Under the pieces are notes generated by a model that was not told the origin of the DNA, did not search any database, and was given only the letters and a program-made list of their open reading frames with translations. The position numbers were made by a program, and so were the translations under genes. Shown here piece after piece: positions 16,755 through 25,627 of a stretch of 64,000 nucleotides of DNA (within the stretch, counting starts at the first letter, position 1; each line of letters opens with the position of its first letter). Origin of the DNA: Pseudorhizobium xiangyangii (lineage in GTDB: Bacteria > Pseudomonadota > Alphaproteobacteria > Rhizobiales > Rhizobiaceae); contig NZ_JAJAWH010000018.1 in the NCBI RefSeq assembly GCF_020531965.1, positions 31,622-95,621 on the forward strand, in the 5' to 3' direction.

Positions 16755-18191
16755 GTGTCCGAACAGCAGACAACCCCCAGCATCCTCTGGTTCCGGAAAG
16801 ACCTGCGCCTGGACGATAATCCGGCCCTGCATGCGGCCATCGACGCCGGTGGTCCGGTCATCCCGATCTACATCCGCGAGCCGGACGAGCTGAATATCGG
16901 GCCACTCGGCGCGGCACAGTCCTGGTGGCTGCATCATTCGCTGGAAAGCCTGAAATCTGCTCTGAAGTCTCTGGGCAGCGAACTGGTTCTGGCCTCCGGT
17001 AAGGCCGACGACGTGCTGGCCGATATTGCCCGCAAGGCCGGCGTGAAGACCGTATTCGTCAACCGCGCCTACGAGCGCACCGCCTATGATCGTGACATCG
17101 CCATCGCGCTGAAGGAGAGCGGAATAGCGATCCGCGCCCTGCACGGCCAATTGCTGCATGAGCCGAAGAGGATTCGTACAGGTTCCGGCACGCCCTTCAA
17201 GGTCTTCACGCCGTTCTGGAACGCGATGCAGAAGCTTGGCGAGCCACATGATCCGATCGACCCGCCGAAAGCCATCCCTGCGCCTGATCACCTTCCGCGA
17301 TCCGAAAGCCTGGACAGCTGGCAGCTCCTGCCAACAAAACCGAACTGGGCGACCGACTTTCCGACGATGTGGGCACCCGGAGAGGATGGCGCACGAGAAC
17401 GCTTGTCCGATTTCATCGATCGGGAGCTGCATGATTACAAGCGCGGGCGCGACCTGCCATCCGTCGATGCGACATCGCTTCTGTCTGCGCATCTTGCCCA
17501 CGGCGAAATTTCCCCTGCCCGGCTCTGGCATTCGACAAGGGGGCTATCGGGCAAGTCATCCGAGAATGTCGCCCACTTCCGACGTGAACTGGCCTGGCGC
17601 GATTTCTGCTACAGCCTGCTGATCGAATTCCCCGCCCTCGACCGTGACAACTGGGATGACAAGTTCGATGGCTTCAAATGGCAATATGACGCAAAGGAAT
17701 TCCACGCCTGGACGAGAGGCCTGACCGGTTATCCGATCGTCGATGCAGGCATGCGCCAGCTGTGGAAATACGGCTTCATGCACAACCGCGTGCGAATGAT
17801 TGCGGCCTCCTTCCTCATCAAGGACCTGATGATCGACTGGCGAAAGGGCGAACAATGGTTCCGCGACACGCTGGTGGACGCGGACCCGGCCAACAACCCG
17901 GCCAACTGGCAATGGGTGGCGGGCTCCGGTGCGGATGCCTCGCCCTTTTTCCGTATCTTCAACCCGATCCTGCAGGGGGAGAAGTTCGATCCCGACGGCG
18001 ACTACGTGCGCGAGCACGTGCCCGAACTGGAGAAGCTGGAAAAGAAATACGTCCACCGCCCGTTCGAGGCACCGGATCATGTTTTGGAAAAGGCAGGTAT
18101 CCAGCTCGGCAAGACCTATCCAAAGCCGATCATCGACCATGGTTTCGCGCGCGACCGTGCACTGGCGGCCTATAAGGCTCTGAAAGGATAA
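16755..18191 (+). CDS. phrB: Deoxyribodipyrimidine photolyase (class I CPD photolyase)
   Basis: Light-driven repair of cyclobutane pyrimidine dimers. The 478-aa protein begins with the antenna-binding Rossmann domain (WFRKDLRLDDNPAL, residues 12-25). It ends with the FAD domain, where TGYPIVDAGMRQLW, HNRVRMIAASFLIKDL, WQWVAGSGADASPFFRIFNP and several tryptophans of the electron-transfer chain are conserved. This is the bacterial class I pattern, not the iron-sulfur PhrB/CryB type. I chose the GTG at 16755 because GAGGAGA lies just upstream; an in-frame GTG at 16737 lacks a site. Its 60-base distance from moeA allows its own promoter. Confidence 0.95.
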   Translation: MSEQQTTPSILWFRKDLRLDDNPALHAAIDAGGPVIPIYIREPDELNIGPLGAAQSWWLHHSLESLKSALKSLGSELVLASGKADDVLADIARKAGVKTVFVNRAYERTAYDRDIAIALKESGIAIRALHGQLLHEPKRIRTGSGTPFKVFTPFWNAMQKLGEPHDPIDPPKAIPAPDHLPRSESLDSWQLLPTKPNWATDFPTMWAPGEDGARERLSDFIDRELHDYKRGRDLPSVDATSLLSAHLAHGEISPARLWHSTRGLSGKSSENVAHFRRELAWRDFCYSLLIEFPALDRDNWDDKFDGFKWQYDAKEFHAWTRGLTGYPIVDAGMRQLWKYGFMHNRVRMIAASFLIKDLMIDWRKGEQWFRDTLVDADPANNPANWQWVAGSGADASPFFRIFNPILQGEKFDPDGDYVREHVPELEKLEKKYVHRPFEAPDHVLEKAGIQLGKTYPKPIIDHGFARDRALAAYKALKG

Positions 18192-18288
18192 TGCCGCGAG
18201 CGATCGGTTCGTAGCGCCTGGCGCACTTTCATTCCCCCGAGCAGAAACTAAAGTCTCCTGCAAGCAGGATGAAGACGGAGGCGGATCA

Positions 18289-19203
18289 ATGGGGCAAAGC
18301 AAGGTTGCAGTCGTCGGACTGGGCGGGATCGGCGGCGTTGCAGCCGCCTGCCTGAGCCTGTCTGCAGACAACGAGGTCACGGTTTGTGCCCGCAGGCCGA
18401 TAGACGCTCTTACCTTCGATCACAAGGATGACAGCGTCAGCATTCCCTTGCGGACGCTCACCGACCCGCAACAGGCCGAACCGGTCGATTGGGTGCTACT
18501 CTGCACCAAGGCGCAGGATACGGCTTCGGCCGCGCCGTGGCTCTCCAGGCTCTGCGGTCCGGAGACGGCGATCGCGGTCCTGCAGAACGGCATAGGTCAC
18601 ACGGAACGCGTCGCGCCCTTTGTGCGCGGAGCAGCGGTCCTGCCGGCGATCGTCTACTATAACGGCGAGCGGCTTGCGCCCGACCATATACGGCTTCGCA
18701 AGATCGTCGGCCACGATCTGCTCGTGCCGAGCGGGCCGCTGGCCGACGCCTTCACGGCCCTGTTCGAGGGCACGCCGATCGAGGTCGGTAGAAGCGATTC
18801 TTTCCTCACCCTGCAATGGCGCAAGCTGCTGATCAACGTCATCGCCAATCCGGTGACCGCGCTGACACGGCAGAGGTTGGGTGTTTTTCATCGCGCCGAT
18901 ATTCAGGAACTCTCCCTCGGCATCCTGCGCGAGGCCGTCTCGGTGGGTCGCGCCGAGGGGGCCGAGTTAGCCGAAGACGAGGCGGATACCATACTGGCGA
19001 CGTTTCTCGGCTATCCCGCAGAGGCCGGCACCTCGATGTATTTCGATTGCATTGCCGGGAGACCGCTCGAAATCGAGGCGCTGAACGGCGCGGTCGTTGC
19101 AGCCGGTCGCCGCCATGGCATTGCCACACCGCTGAACGGGGCCATGCTGGCGCTGCTCAACACCGTCAGCGACGCCAATGCTGCGGCATTCGAACAACCA
19201 TAA
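18289..19203 (+). CDS. 2-dehydropantoate 2-reductase family protein (PanE/ApbA-like)
   Basis: NAD(P)-binding reductase of 304 aa. The N-terminal Rossmann motif is GLGGIG (residues 10-15). The central VLLCTKAQDT and VLQNGIGHTE blocks and the catalytic-lysine helix (LQWRKLLINVIANPVTAL) match the PanE/ApbA family, followed by the all-helical C-terminal domain. PanE makes pantoate for coenzyme A, but many paralogues act on other 2-keto acids, so the exact role is not settled. The start has GGAGGCGG upstream. The gene ends at a strong bidirectional terminator that it shares with the converging pyrG. Confidence 0.87.
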   Translation: MGQSKVAVVGLGGIGGVAAACLSLSADNEVTVCARRPIDALTFDHKDDSVSIPLRTLTDPQQAEPVDWVLLCTKAQDTASAAPWLSRLCGPETAIAVLQNGIGHTERVAPFVRGAAVLPAIVYYNGERLAPDHIRLRKIVGHDLLVPSGPLADAFTALFEGTPIEVGRSDSFLTLQWRKLLINVIANPVTALTRQRLGVFHRADIQELSLGILREAVSVGRAEGAELAEDEADTILATFLGYPAEAGTSMYFDCIAGRPLEIEALNGAVVAAGRRHGIATPLNGAMLALLNTVSDANAAAFEQP

Positions 19204-19231
19204 AAAAAACCCGGTCGAAACCGGGTTTTTT
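19204..19231. terminator. Bidirectional intrinsic terminator
   Basis: A 12-bp perfect stem (AAAAAACCCGGT, 19204-19215, with ACCGGGTTTTTT, 19220-19231) closes on a CGAA tetraloop and gives a T run on both strands. It separates the PanE-like gene (plus) from pyrG (minus), whose stop is at 19241. Confidence 0.92.
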
Positions 19232-19240
19232 GAACCTGTG

Positions 19241-20917
<1,677 letters not shown>

Positions 20918-20950
20918 TCACAAAATGAACACGGCCCACGGAATCTGGAC

Positions 20951-20982
20951 AAAAGAAAACCGGCAGGCTTTTGGCCTGCCGG
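20951..20982 (-). terminator. Intrinsic terminator after secG
   Basis: On the minus strand a nine-bp perfect stem (CCGGCAGGC, 20982-20974, with GCCTGCCGG, 20968-20960) is followed by TTTTCTTTT. It lies 21 bases after the secG stop and should end the tpiA/secG transcripts before pyrG. Confidence 0.88.
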
Positions 20983-21003
20983 AGAATGCTGCGAGGACCG
21001 CGC

Positions 21004-21447
21004 TTATTGGCCGGTCGGAACGCCAGTCGAATTGGCTGGCGCTGCAGGTGCCGGCGCTGCTGCACCGCCCTGCACGGGAGCCTGGCCGCCAGCGGGCGCT
21101 TCGCCGCCGGTGGGCACGCCACCTTCAGCCGGAGCGTCGGAAGACGGAGCCGGGCCGAGCGAGTCGAGAATGCCGCTGCCTGTGCCCTGGGTCGCTGGAA
21201 TGCGATCGAGGATATCGGTCGGGCGGGATTCGTAGCGTCCCAGGATGCCGAGCGTCATCGACGTGACGAAGAACAGCGTCGCCAGGATGGCTGTCGTACG
21301 GGTCAACGCGTTGGCCGTACCGCGTGCCGACATAAAGCCGGACCCGCCGCCGACGCCAAGTCCGCCGCCTTCAGAACGCTGGATCAGCACGACGCCGACA
21401 AGCGCGAGCACGATCATGAGGTGGATGACGATCAAAACGGTCTGCAT
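21004..21447 (-). CDS. secG: Preprotein translocase subunit SecG
   Basis: Small subunit of the SecYEG channel, 147 aa. Two membrane helices (about 3-25 and 55-77) flank the conserved cytoplasmic loop LIQRSEGGGLGVGGGSGFMSARG. A long Ala/Pro/Gly-rich tail of about 65 residues follows, as in other alphaproteobacterial SecG proteins. The start MQTVLIVIHL is the conserved one; an upstream in-frame ATG would add ten residues. An AGGGA site precedes it with a rather long spacer. It lies 93 bases downstream of tpiA. Confidence 0.95.
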   Translation of the reverse strand: MQTVLIVIHLMIVLALVGVVLIQRSEGGGLGVGGGSGFMSARGTANALTRTTAILATLFFVTSMTLGILGRYESRPTDILDRIPATQGTGSGILDSLGPAPSSDAPAEGGVPTGGEAPAGGQAPVQGGAAAPAPAAPANSTGVPTGQ

Positions 21448-21540
21448 GATAAAATCCCTGCCCTCAGCAAAGGGCAATATTGGAAAGATTGCGGCTCTTT
21501 ACATGAGGCTGCCGCGCATTCCAAGCCCTAGCGGCAAGGT

Positions 21541-22311
21541 TTACGCTATCAGTTCTTCATAGGCACCGTAGATGGCGAGGAAATCGGCAGCTTTCAAGCT
21601 TGCGCCGCCGATCAGCGCTCCATCGACATTCGCGACCGCCATGAGTTCCCTGGCATTGGAGGGCTTGACCGATCCACCATAGAGGATGCGCATCTTCTTG
21701 CCTTCAGCCCCAAACCGGGCGACCAGCTCCTCGCGCATGAATGCGTGGGCTTCCTCGACGTCGTTCACCGTCGGCGTCAAGCCGCTGCCGATTGCCCAGA
21801 CCGGTTCATAGGCGATCACCGTGTTTTCGGCGGTCGCGCCATCCGGGACAGAACCGGCAAGCTGCCGTTTGAGGACGTCGAGCGTCTGGCCGGACTTCCT
21901 TTCCTCGGCGGTTTCACCGATGCAAATGATCGCCGTCAGTTCTGCTTCATAGGCGGCCTCCGCTTTGGCACGGATCAGCGAATCGGTTTCGTCATGGTCT
22001 GTCCGGCGTTCCGAATGACCGACGATGACATAGGTCCCGAAGCAGTCTGCGATCATCGCGGCGGAGATGTCGCCCGTATGGGCACCTGAGGCATTCTGGT
22101 GGCAGTCCTGCGCGCCGATCATCAGCGGACTATCCGTGCAGAGCGCCGTTGCGACGTAGAGAAGCGTCGCTGGCGGGCAAAGCAAGGTCTCCACCTTGTC
22201 CGAGAGCTTGCCTTTGACGCCGTCGCCAATCGCCTTGATCTGGTCGAGCGACTCGCGCGTCCCGTTCATCTTCCAGTTTCCCGCCACAAGCGGCCGTACA
22301 TCGGGTGTCAT
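21541..22311 (-). CDS. tpiA: Triosephosphate isomerase
   Basis: Interconverts dihydroxyacetone phosphate and glyceraldehyde 3-phosphate. 256 aa. NWKMN (12-16) holds the catalytic lysine, HSERR (99-103) the electrophilic histidine, [11 protein letters not shown] (167-177) the general-base glutamate, and [11 protein letters not shown] closes the phosphate site. The ATG has GGGAAGGAG nine bases upstream. tpiA and ppiD are neighbours in the rhizobial maps that I remember; here ppiD is 8 kb away. Confidence 0.98.
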   Translation of the reverse strand: MTPDVRPLVAGNWKMNGTRESLDQIKAIGDGVKGKLSDKVETLLCPPATLLYVATALCTDSPLMIGAQDCHQNASGAHTGDISAAMIADCFGTYVIVGHSERRTDHDETDSLIRAKAEAAYEAELTAIICIGETAEERKSGQTLDVLKRQLAGSVPDGATAENTVIAYEPVWAIGSGLTPTVNDVEEAHAFMREELVARFGAEGKKMRILYGGSVKPSNARELMAVANVDGALIGGASLKAADFLAIYGAYEELIA

Positions 22312-22417
22312 CAGTTCAGCTCCTTCCCTGCGGGCTCAGGTCCCGCGCATTTCAAGTCTGTGACGGTTTTAGTTCGATCGGACAGAAAATCCACGAGAAA
22401 CCGTGAAATCGTCCCAG

Positions 22418-22453
22418 GTGCGTTCGCGATGAAGAGTGCGTTCGCGATGAAGT
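22418..22453. repeat. 18-bp tandem direct repeat
   Basis: GTGCGTTCGCGATGAAG occurs twice with an 18-bp period (22418-22435 and 22436-22453), the second copy touching the stop codon of the hydrolase gene on the minus strand. It is probably a local slippage duplication in the tpiA upstream region. Confidence 0.8.
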
Positions 22454-23337
22454 CAGCCGGCGGACAGCAGAAAATTCAGGACCCCGCGCCAGTCGGCCAT
22501 CCGGATCGGCGTTCCGTGGCCGCCGGTGTTGAAGATCGACATGCGGACGGGATAGCCGGATGCATGCAGCGCCTTATAGACGGAAACCTGCGCCTCGGCA
22601 GGATAAACGCTGTCTGCGCTGCCATGGGTCAGATAGAGCGGCACCCTTCTTTTGGCCGCGGCCGTTCCGTCGAACCCGGTATCCGGCGGACCTCCGAGCA
22701 GGGCCATGCCGCCCAGATGCCGGACCGCCTCGCTGTCGCGGCTTATACCCGAGCAGATAATCCCGCCCATCGAGGCGCAGGCCAGGAGCACGGGTTTGCC
22801 TCCCGACTGTTCGGATGCAAAGCGGATCAGCGCGGCGGTGTCGGCCGTCCCATTGGCGTCGAAAGAGGCTACACTCGGGGAATAGTAGGTGCCGCCGTTC
22901 ATGACCGCGATGTTCTTCAGCCGGTTGAAGTTGCCGCCGAAACTATGGTCGTTGACACCAAGGCGGCGATCCCCTCCCCGGCCATGAATGAAGATCACCG
23001 TGAAGGCTGCGTTGCGCTCCGGTCCGACGCGAGAGACGTCGATCCGGCGGTCGCCGAGCTTGAGCGTCTCGTTCACCTGATGGCGCTTCACTCCCATCGA
23101 CACGTAACGGGACTTGACGCGCCGCTCCGGCACCTGGTCACGCCCGTTGATATCGCGCATTTCCTGATAATCGATGATTTCGAAGTCACCGCCGTCGGAA
23201 CTCTCAAGCACGGAAAACCCGGAAAAAAGATCGTCTTTATAGGGCTTCAGTGGCCCTTCTCCGGCAAGCACCTGGGAGCTGGCGCCCGCCACAGTAAGCG
23301 CAAAAACTGTGGCTAAAGCAAAATCAACTGTGGACAT
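22453..23337 (-). CDS. Exported alpha/beta hydrolase family protein
   Basis: A 294-aa protein with a signal peptide of about 25 residues (SSQVLA-GE). The hydrolase fold is supported by FIHGRGGDRR (oxyanion region, 116-125), a nucleophile elbow CASMGG with Ser189, the acid Asp242 in HGSADSVYP and the His274 in GGHGTP. The elbow reads A-C-A-S-M-G-G rather than strict G-x-S-x-G. An N-terminal stretch of about 80 residues before the hydrolase core is not recognised. The substrate is unknown. The ATG at 23337 gives a good signal peptide; the frame stays open far upstream into parE, but that part is antisense noise. It is divergent from parE. Confidence 0.8.
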   Translation of the reverse strand: MSTVDFALATVFALTVAGASSQVLAGEGPLKPYKDDLFSGFSVLESSDGGDFEIIDYQEMRDINGRDQVPERRVKSRYVSMGVKRHQVNETLKLGDRRIDVSRVGPERNAAFTVIFIHGRGGDRRLGVNDHSFGGNFNRLKNIAVMNGGTYYSPSVASFDANGTADTAALIRFASEQSGGKPVLLACASMGGIICSGISRDSEAVRHLGGMALLGGPPDTGFDGTAAAKRRVPLYLTHGSADSVYPAEAQVSVYKALHASGYPVRMSIFNTGGHGTPIRMADWRGVLNFLLSAG

Positions 23338-23532
23338 GGACCACCCAACGCGATTCTTCCGGTCCGTCCACCTTGCCTTCGCGGACTGTGCGACGCATTG
23401 CTCACTGAGCATTGTTCCCCTGCAGCATCGCGAAAACGCCGCCTTTCTGGCAGAATTGCCGGTGATTCGAAACATCATGAGATGGGTATGGCCTCCTCTT
23501 CCGCCCCTCGACAGGTAGTACCGACAGACCCG

Positions 23533-25587
23533 ATGGATGACAATAACGACCTTTTTGCAGACCTGCCTCTTGCCAAGCCCGTAGAGGCGGCGCCCCAACC
23601 GGCAGCGCGCGTCGCGAAAGCCGCAGAGCAGCAGCCTGCCCCTCCGGCTTCCGCCAGCGGCGATGAGTACGGCGCCTCCTCGATCCGCGTGCTCGAAGGA
23701 CTCGAGCCGGTGCGCATGCGCCCGGGCATGTATATCGGCGGCACCGATGAAAAAGCCCTTCACCACCTGTTTGCGGAAGTCATCGACAACTCGATGGACG
23801 AAGCGGTTGCCGGCCACGCCAACTTCATCGAGGTCCATCTCGACACCGAAGGCTTCCTGACCGTCACTGACAACGGCCGCGGCATTCCGGTGGAAAACCA
23901 CCCGCAGGTGCCAGGCAAGTCGACGCTTGAAGTCATCATGACCAAACTGCATGCCGGCGGTAAATTCGACGGCAAGGCATACGAAACCTCCGGCGGTCTG
24001 CATGGTGTGGGCGTGTCCGTCGTCAACGCGCTTTCCGACTTGCTCGAAGTCGAGGTTGCCCGCAACCGGAAGCTTTACCGACAGCGCTTCTCCCGCGGCG
24101 TTCCGCAGGGCGGACTGGAGGAACTGGGCGACGTTCACAATCGTCGCGGAACCCGGGTCCGCTTCCATCCCGATCCGCAGATCTTCGGCGAGCACGCGCG
24201 CTTCGATGCCGGTCGCCTGTTCCGCATGGCTCGTTCCAAGGCCTACCTATTCGGCGGCGTCGAAATCCGCTGGAGCTGCGACCCGGGCATCGTGGCACCG
24301 GGTGGCGACATCCCGGAAAAAGCGGTCTTTCACTTCCCCGGCGGACTGAAGGACTACCTGTCCGCGACACTCGGCAAGGACTTTACCGTCACGCGCGAGA
24401 TCTTCTCTGGACGGACCGAGAAGACAGGCGGCCACGGCGCTATGGAATGGGCTGTGACCTGGTATGGCGGCGATCCGCAACTGCATTCCTATTGCAACAC
24501 CATTCCGACGCCTGACGGCGGCACGCATGAAGCCGGTCTGCGCATCGCGCTGACCAAGGGCCTCAAGAACTACGCCGACCTGACGCAGAACAAGCGCGCC
24601 AAGGACATCACCACCGACGACGTGATGATTTCGGCGGTCGGGATGCTGTCCGTCTTCATACGCGAACCGGAATTCGTCGGCCAGACGAAGGACAAGCTGG
24701 CAACCGTCGAAGCACAGCGCCTCGTCGAGAATACGCTCCGTGATCCTTTCGACCACTACCTCACCGGCAACCCGGCGGAAGCCGCAAAGCTGCTCGAATG
24801 GGTCATAGAGCGTGCTGAAGAGCGCCTGCGTCGTCGCAAGGAAAAAGAAGTCAACCGCAAGACGGCGGTTCGCAAGCTTCGCCTTCCTGGCAAGCTCGCT
24901 GATTGCTCGCAGAACACCGCGGAAGGCGCCGAACTCTTCATCGTCGAGGGCGATTCGGCAGGTGGATCGGCCAAACAGGCACGCAGCCGCTCAAACCAGG
25001 CCATCCTGCCGCTTCGAGGCAAGATCCTCAACGTCGGCAGTGCCAGCCGCGAAAAGCTCTCTGCCAACCAGCAGATTGCCGATCTGGTGCAAGCTCTCGG
25101 CTGCGGCACGCGGACAAAATACCGTGAGGAGGACCTTCGCTACGAGCGCGTCATCATCATGACAGATGCCGACGTCGATGGCGCTCACATTGCATCGCTG
25201 CTGATCACCTTCTTCTATCAGGAGATGCCGGAGCTTATCCGCGGCAGCCACCTCTATCTCGCGGTGCCGCCGCTGTATGTCATCCGTCAGGGTGCGAAAA
25301 CTGTCTATGCACGGGACGATGCCCATCGAGCCGAACTGATGGAAACCGTCTTCAAGGGCAAGAAGGTCGAGATCGGCCGGTTCAAAGGCCTCGGTGAAAT
25401 GATGCCAGCGCAGTTGAAGGAAACCACCATGGATCCGGCCAAGCGTACGTTGCTGAAGGTATCAATCGACGAAGTCGATTTCGAGGGCACGCGCGAGGCG
25501 GTCGACAACCTGATGGGCACGAAGCCCGAAGCCCGCTTCCGCTTCATCCAGGAACGTGCGGTCTTCGCCGACAACCTGGACATCTGA
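23533..25587 (+). CDS. parE: DNA topoisomerase IV subunit B
   Basis: ATPase subunit of topoisomerase IV, which unlinks daughter chromosomes with ParC. 684 aa. A 45-residue Ala/Pro-rich N-terminal extension precedes the GHKL ATPase domain (EVIDNSMDEA 82-91, DNGRGIP 113-119). The Toprim signature EGDSAGG starts at 472 and DADVDGAH at 545. The length and the lack of a GyrB-type insertion favour ParE over GyrB. The ATG at 23533 is chosen because the MDDNNDLF opening looks like rhizobial ParE; no strong ribosome binding site precedes it, so an upstream start is possible. It converges on the phytochrome gene. Confidence 0.95.
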   Translation: MDDNNDLFADLPLAKPVEAAPQPAARVAKAAEQQPAPPASASGDEYGASSIRVLEGLEPVRMRPGMYIGGTDEKALHHLFAEVIDNSMDEAVAGHANFIEVHLDTEGFLTVTDNGRGIPVENHPQVPGKSTLEVIMTKLHAGGKFDGKAYETSGGLHGVGVSVVNALSDLLEVEVARNRKLYRQRFSRGVPQGGLEELGDVHNRRGTRVRFHPDPQIFGEHARFDAGRLFRMARSKAYLFGGVEIRWSCDPGIVAPGGDIPEKAVFHFPGGLKDYLSATLGKDFTVTREIFSGRTEKTGGHGAMEWAVTWYGGDPQLHSYCNTIPTPDGGTHEAGLRIALTKGLKNYADLTQNKRAKDITTDDVMISAVGMLSVFIREPEFVGQTKDKLATVEAQRLVENTLRDPFDHYLTGNPAEAAKLLEWVIERAEERLRRRKEKEVNRKTAVRKLRLPGKLADCSQNTAEGAELFIVEGDSAGGSAKQARSRSNQAILPLRGKILNVGSASREKLSANQQIADLVQALGCGTRTKYREEDLRYERVIIMTDADVDGAHIASLLITFFYQEMPELIRGSHLYLAVPPLYVIRQGAKTVYARDDAHRAELMETVFKGKKVEIGRFKGLGEMMPAQLKETTMDPAKRTLLKVSIDEVDFEGTREAVDNLMGTKPEARFRFIQERAVFADNLDI

Positions 25588-25627
25588 GCCGCGGACAAGG
25601 TTGGCGGGCGGATATATCGCCCACCCG

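Noticed and set aside
23338-24195. In-frame upstream extension of the exported hydrolase, antisense to parE
   Set aside because: The extension would abolish the signal peptide and overlaps the conserved parE ATPase domain.
25600-25627. Hairpin between the convergent parE and phytochrome genes
   Set aside because: Only about six base pairs (GGGCG/CGCCC core) and no T run on either strand; too weak to call a terminator.
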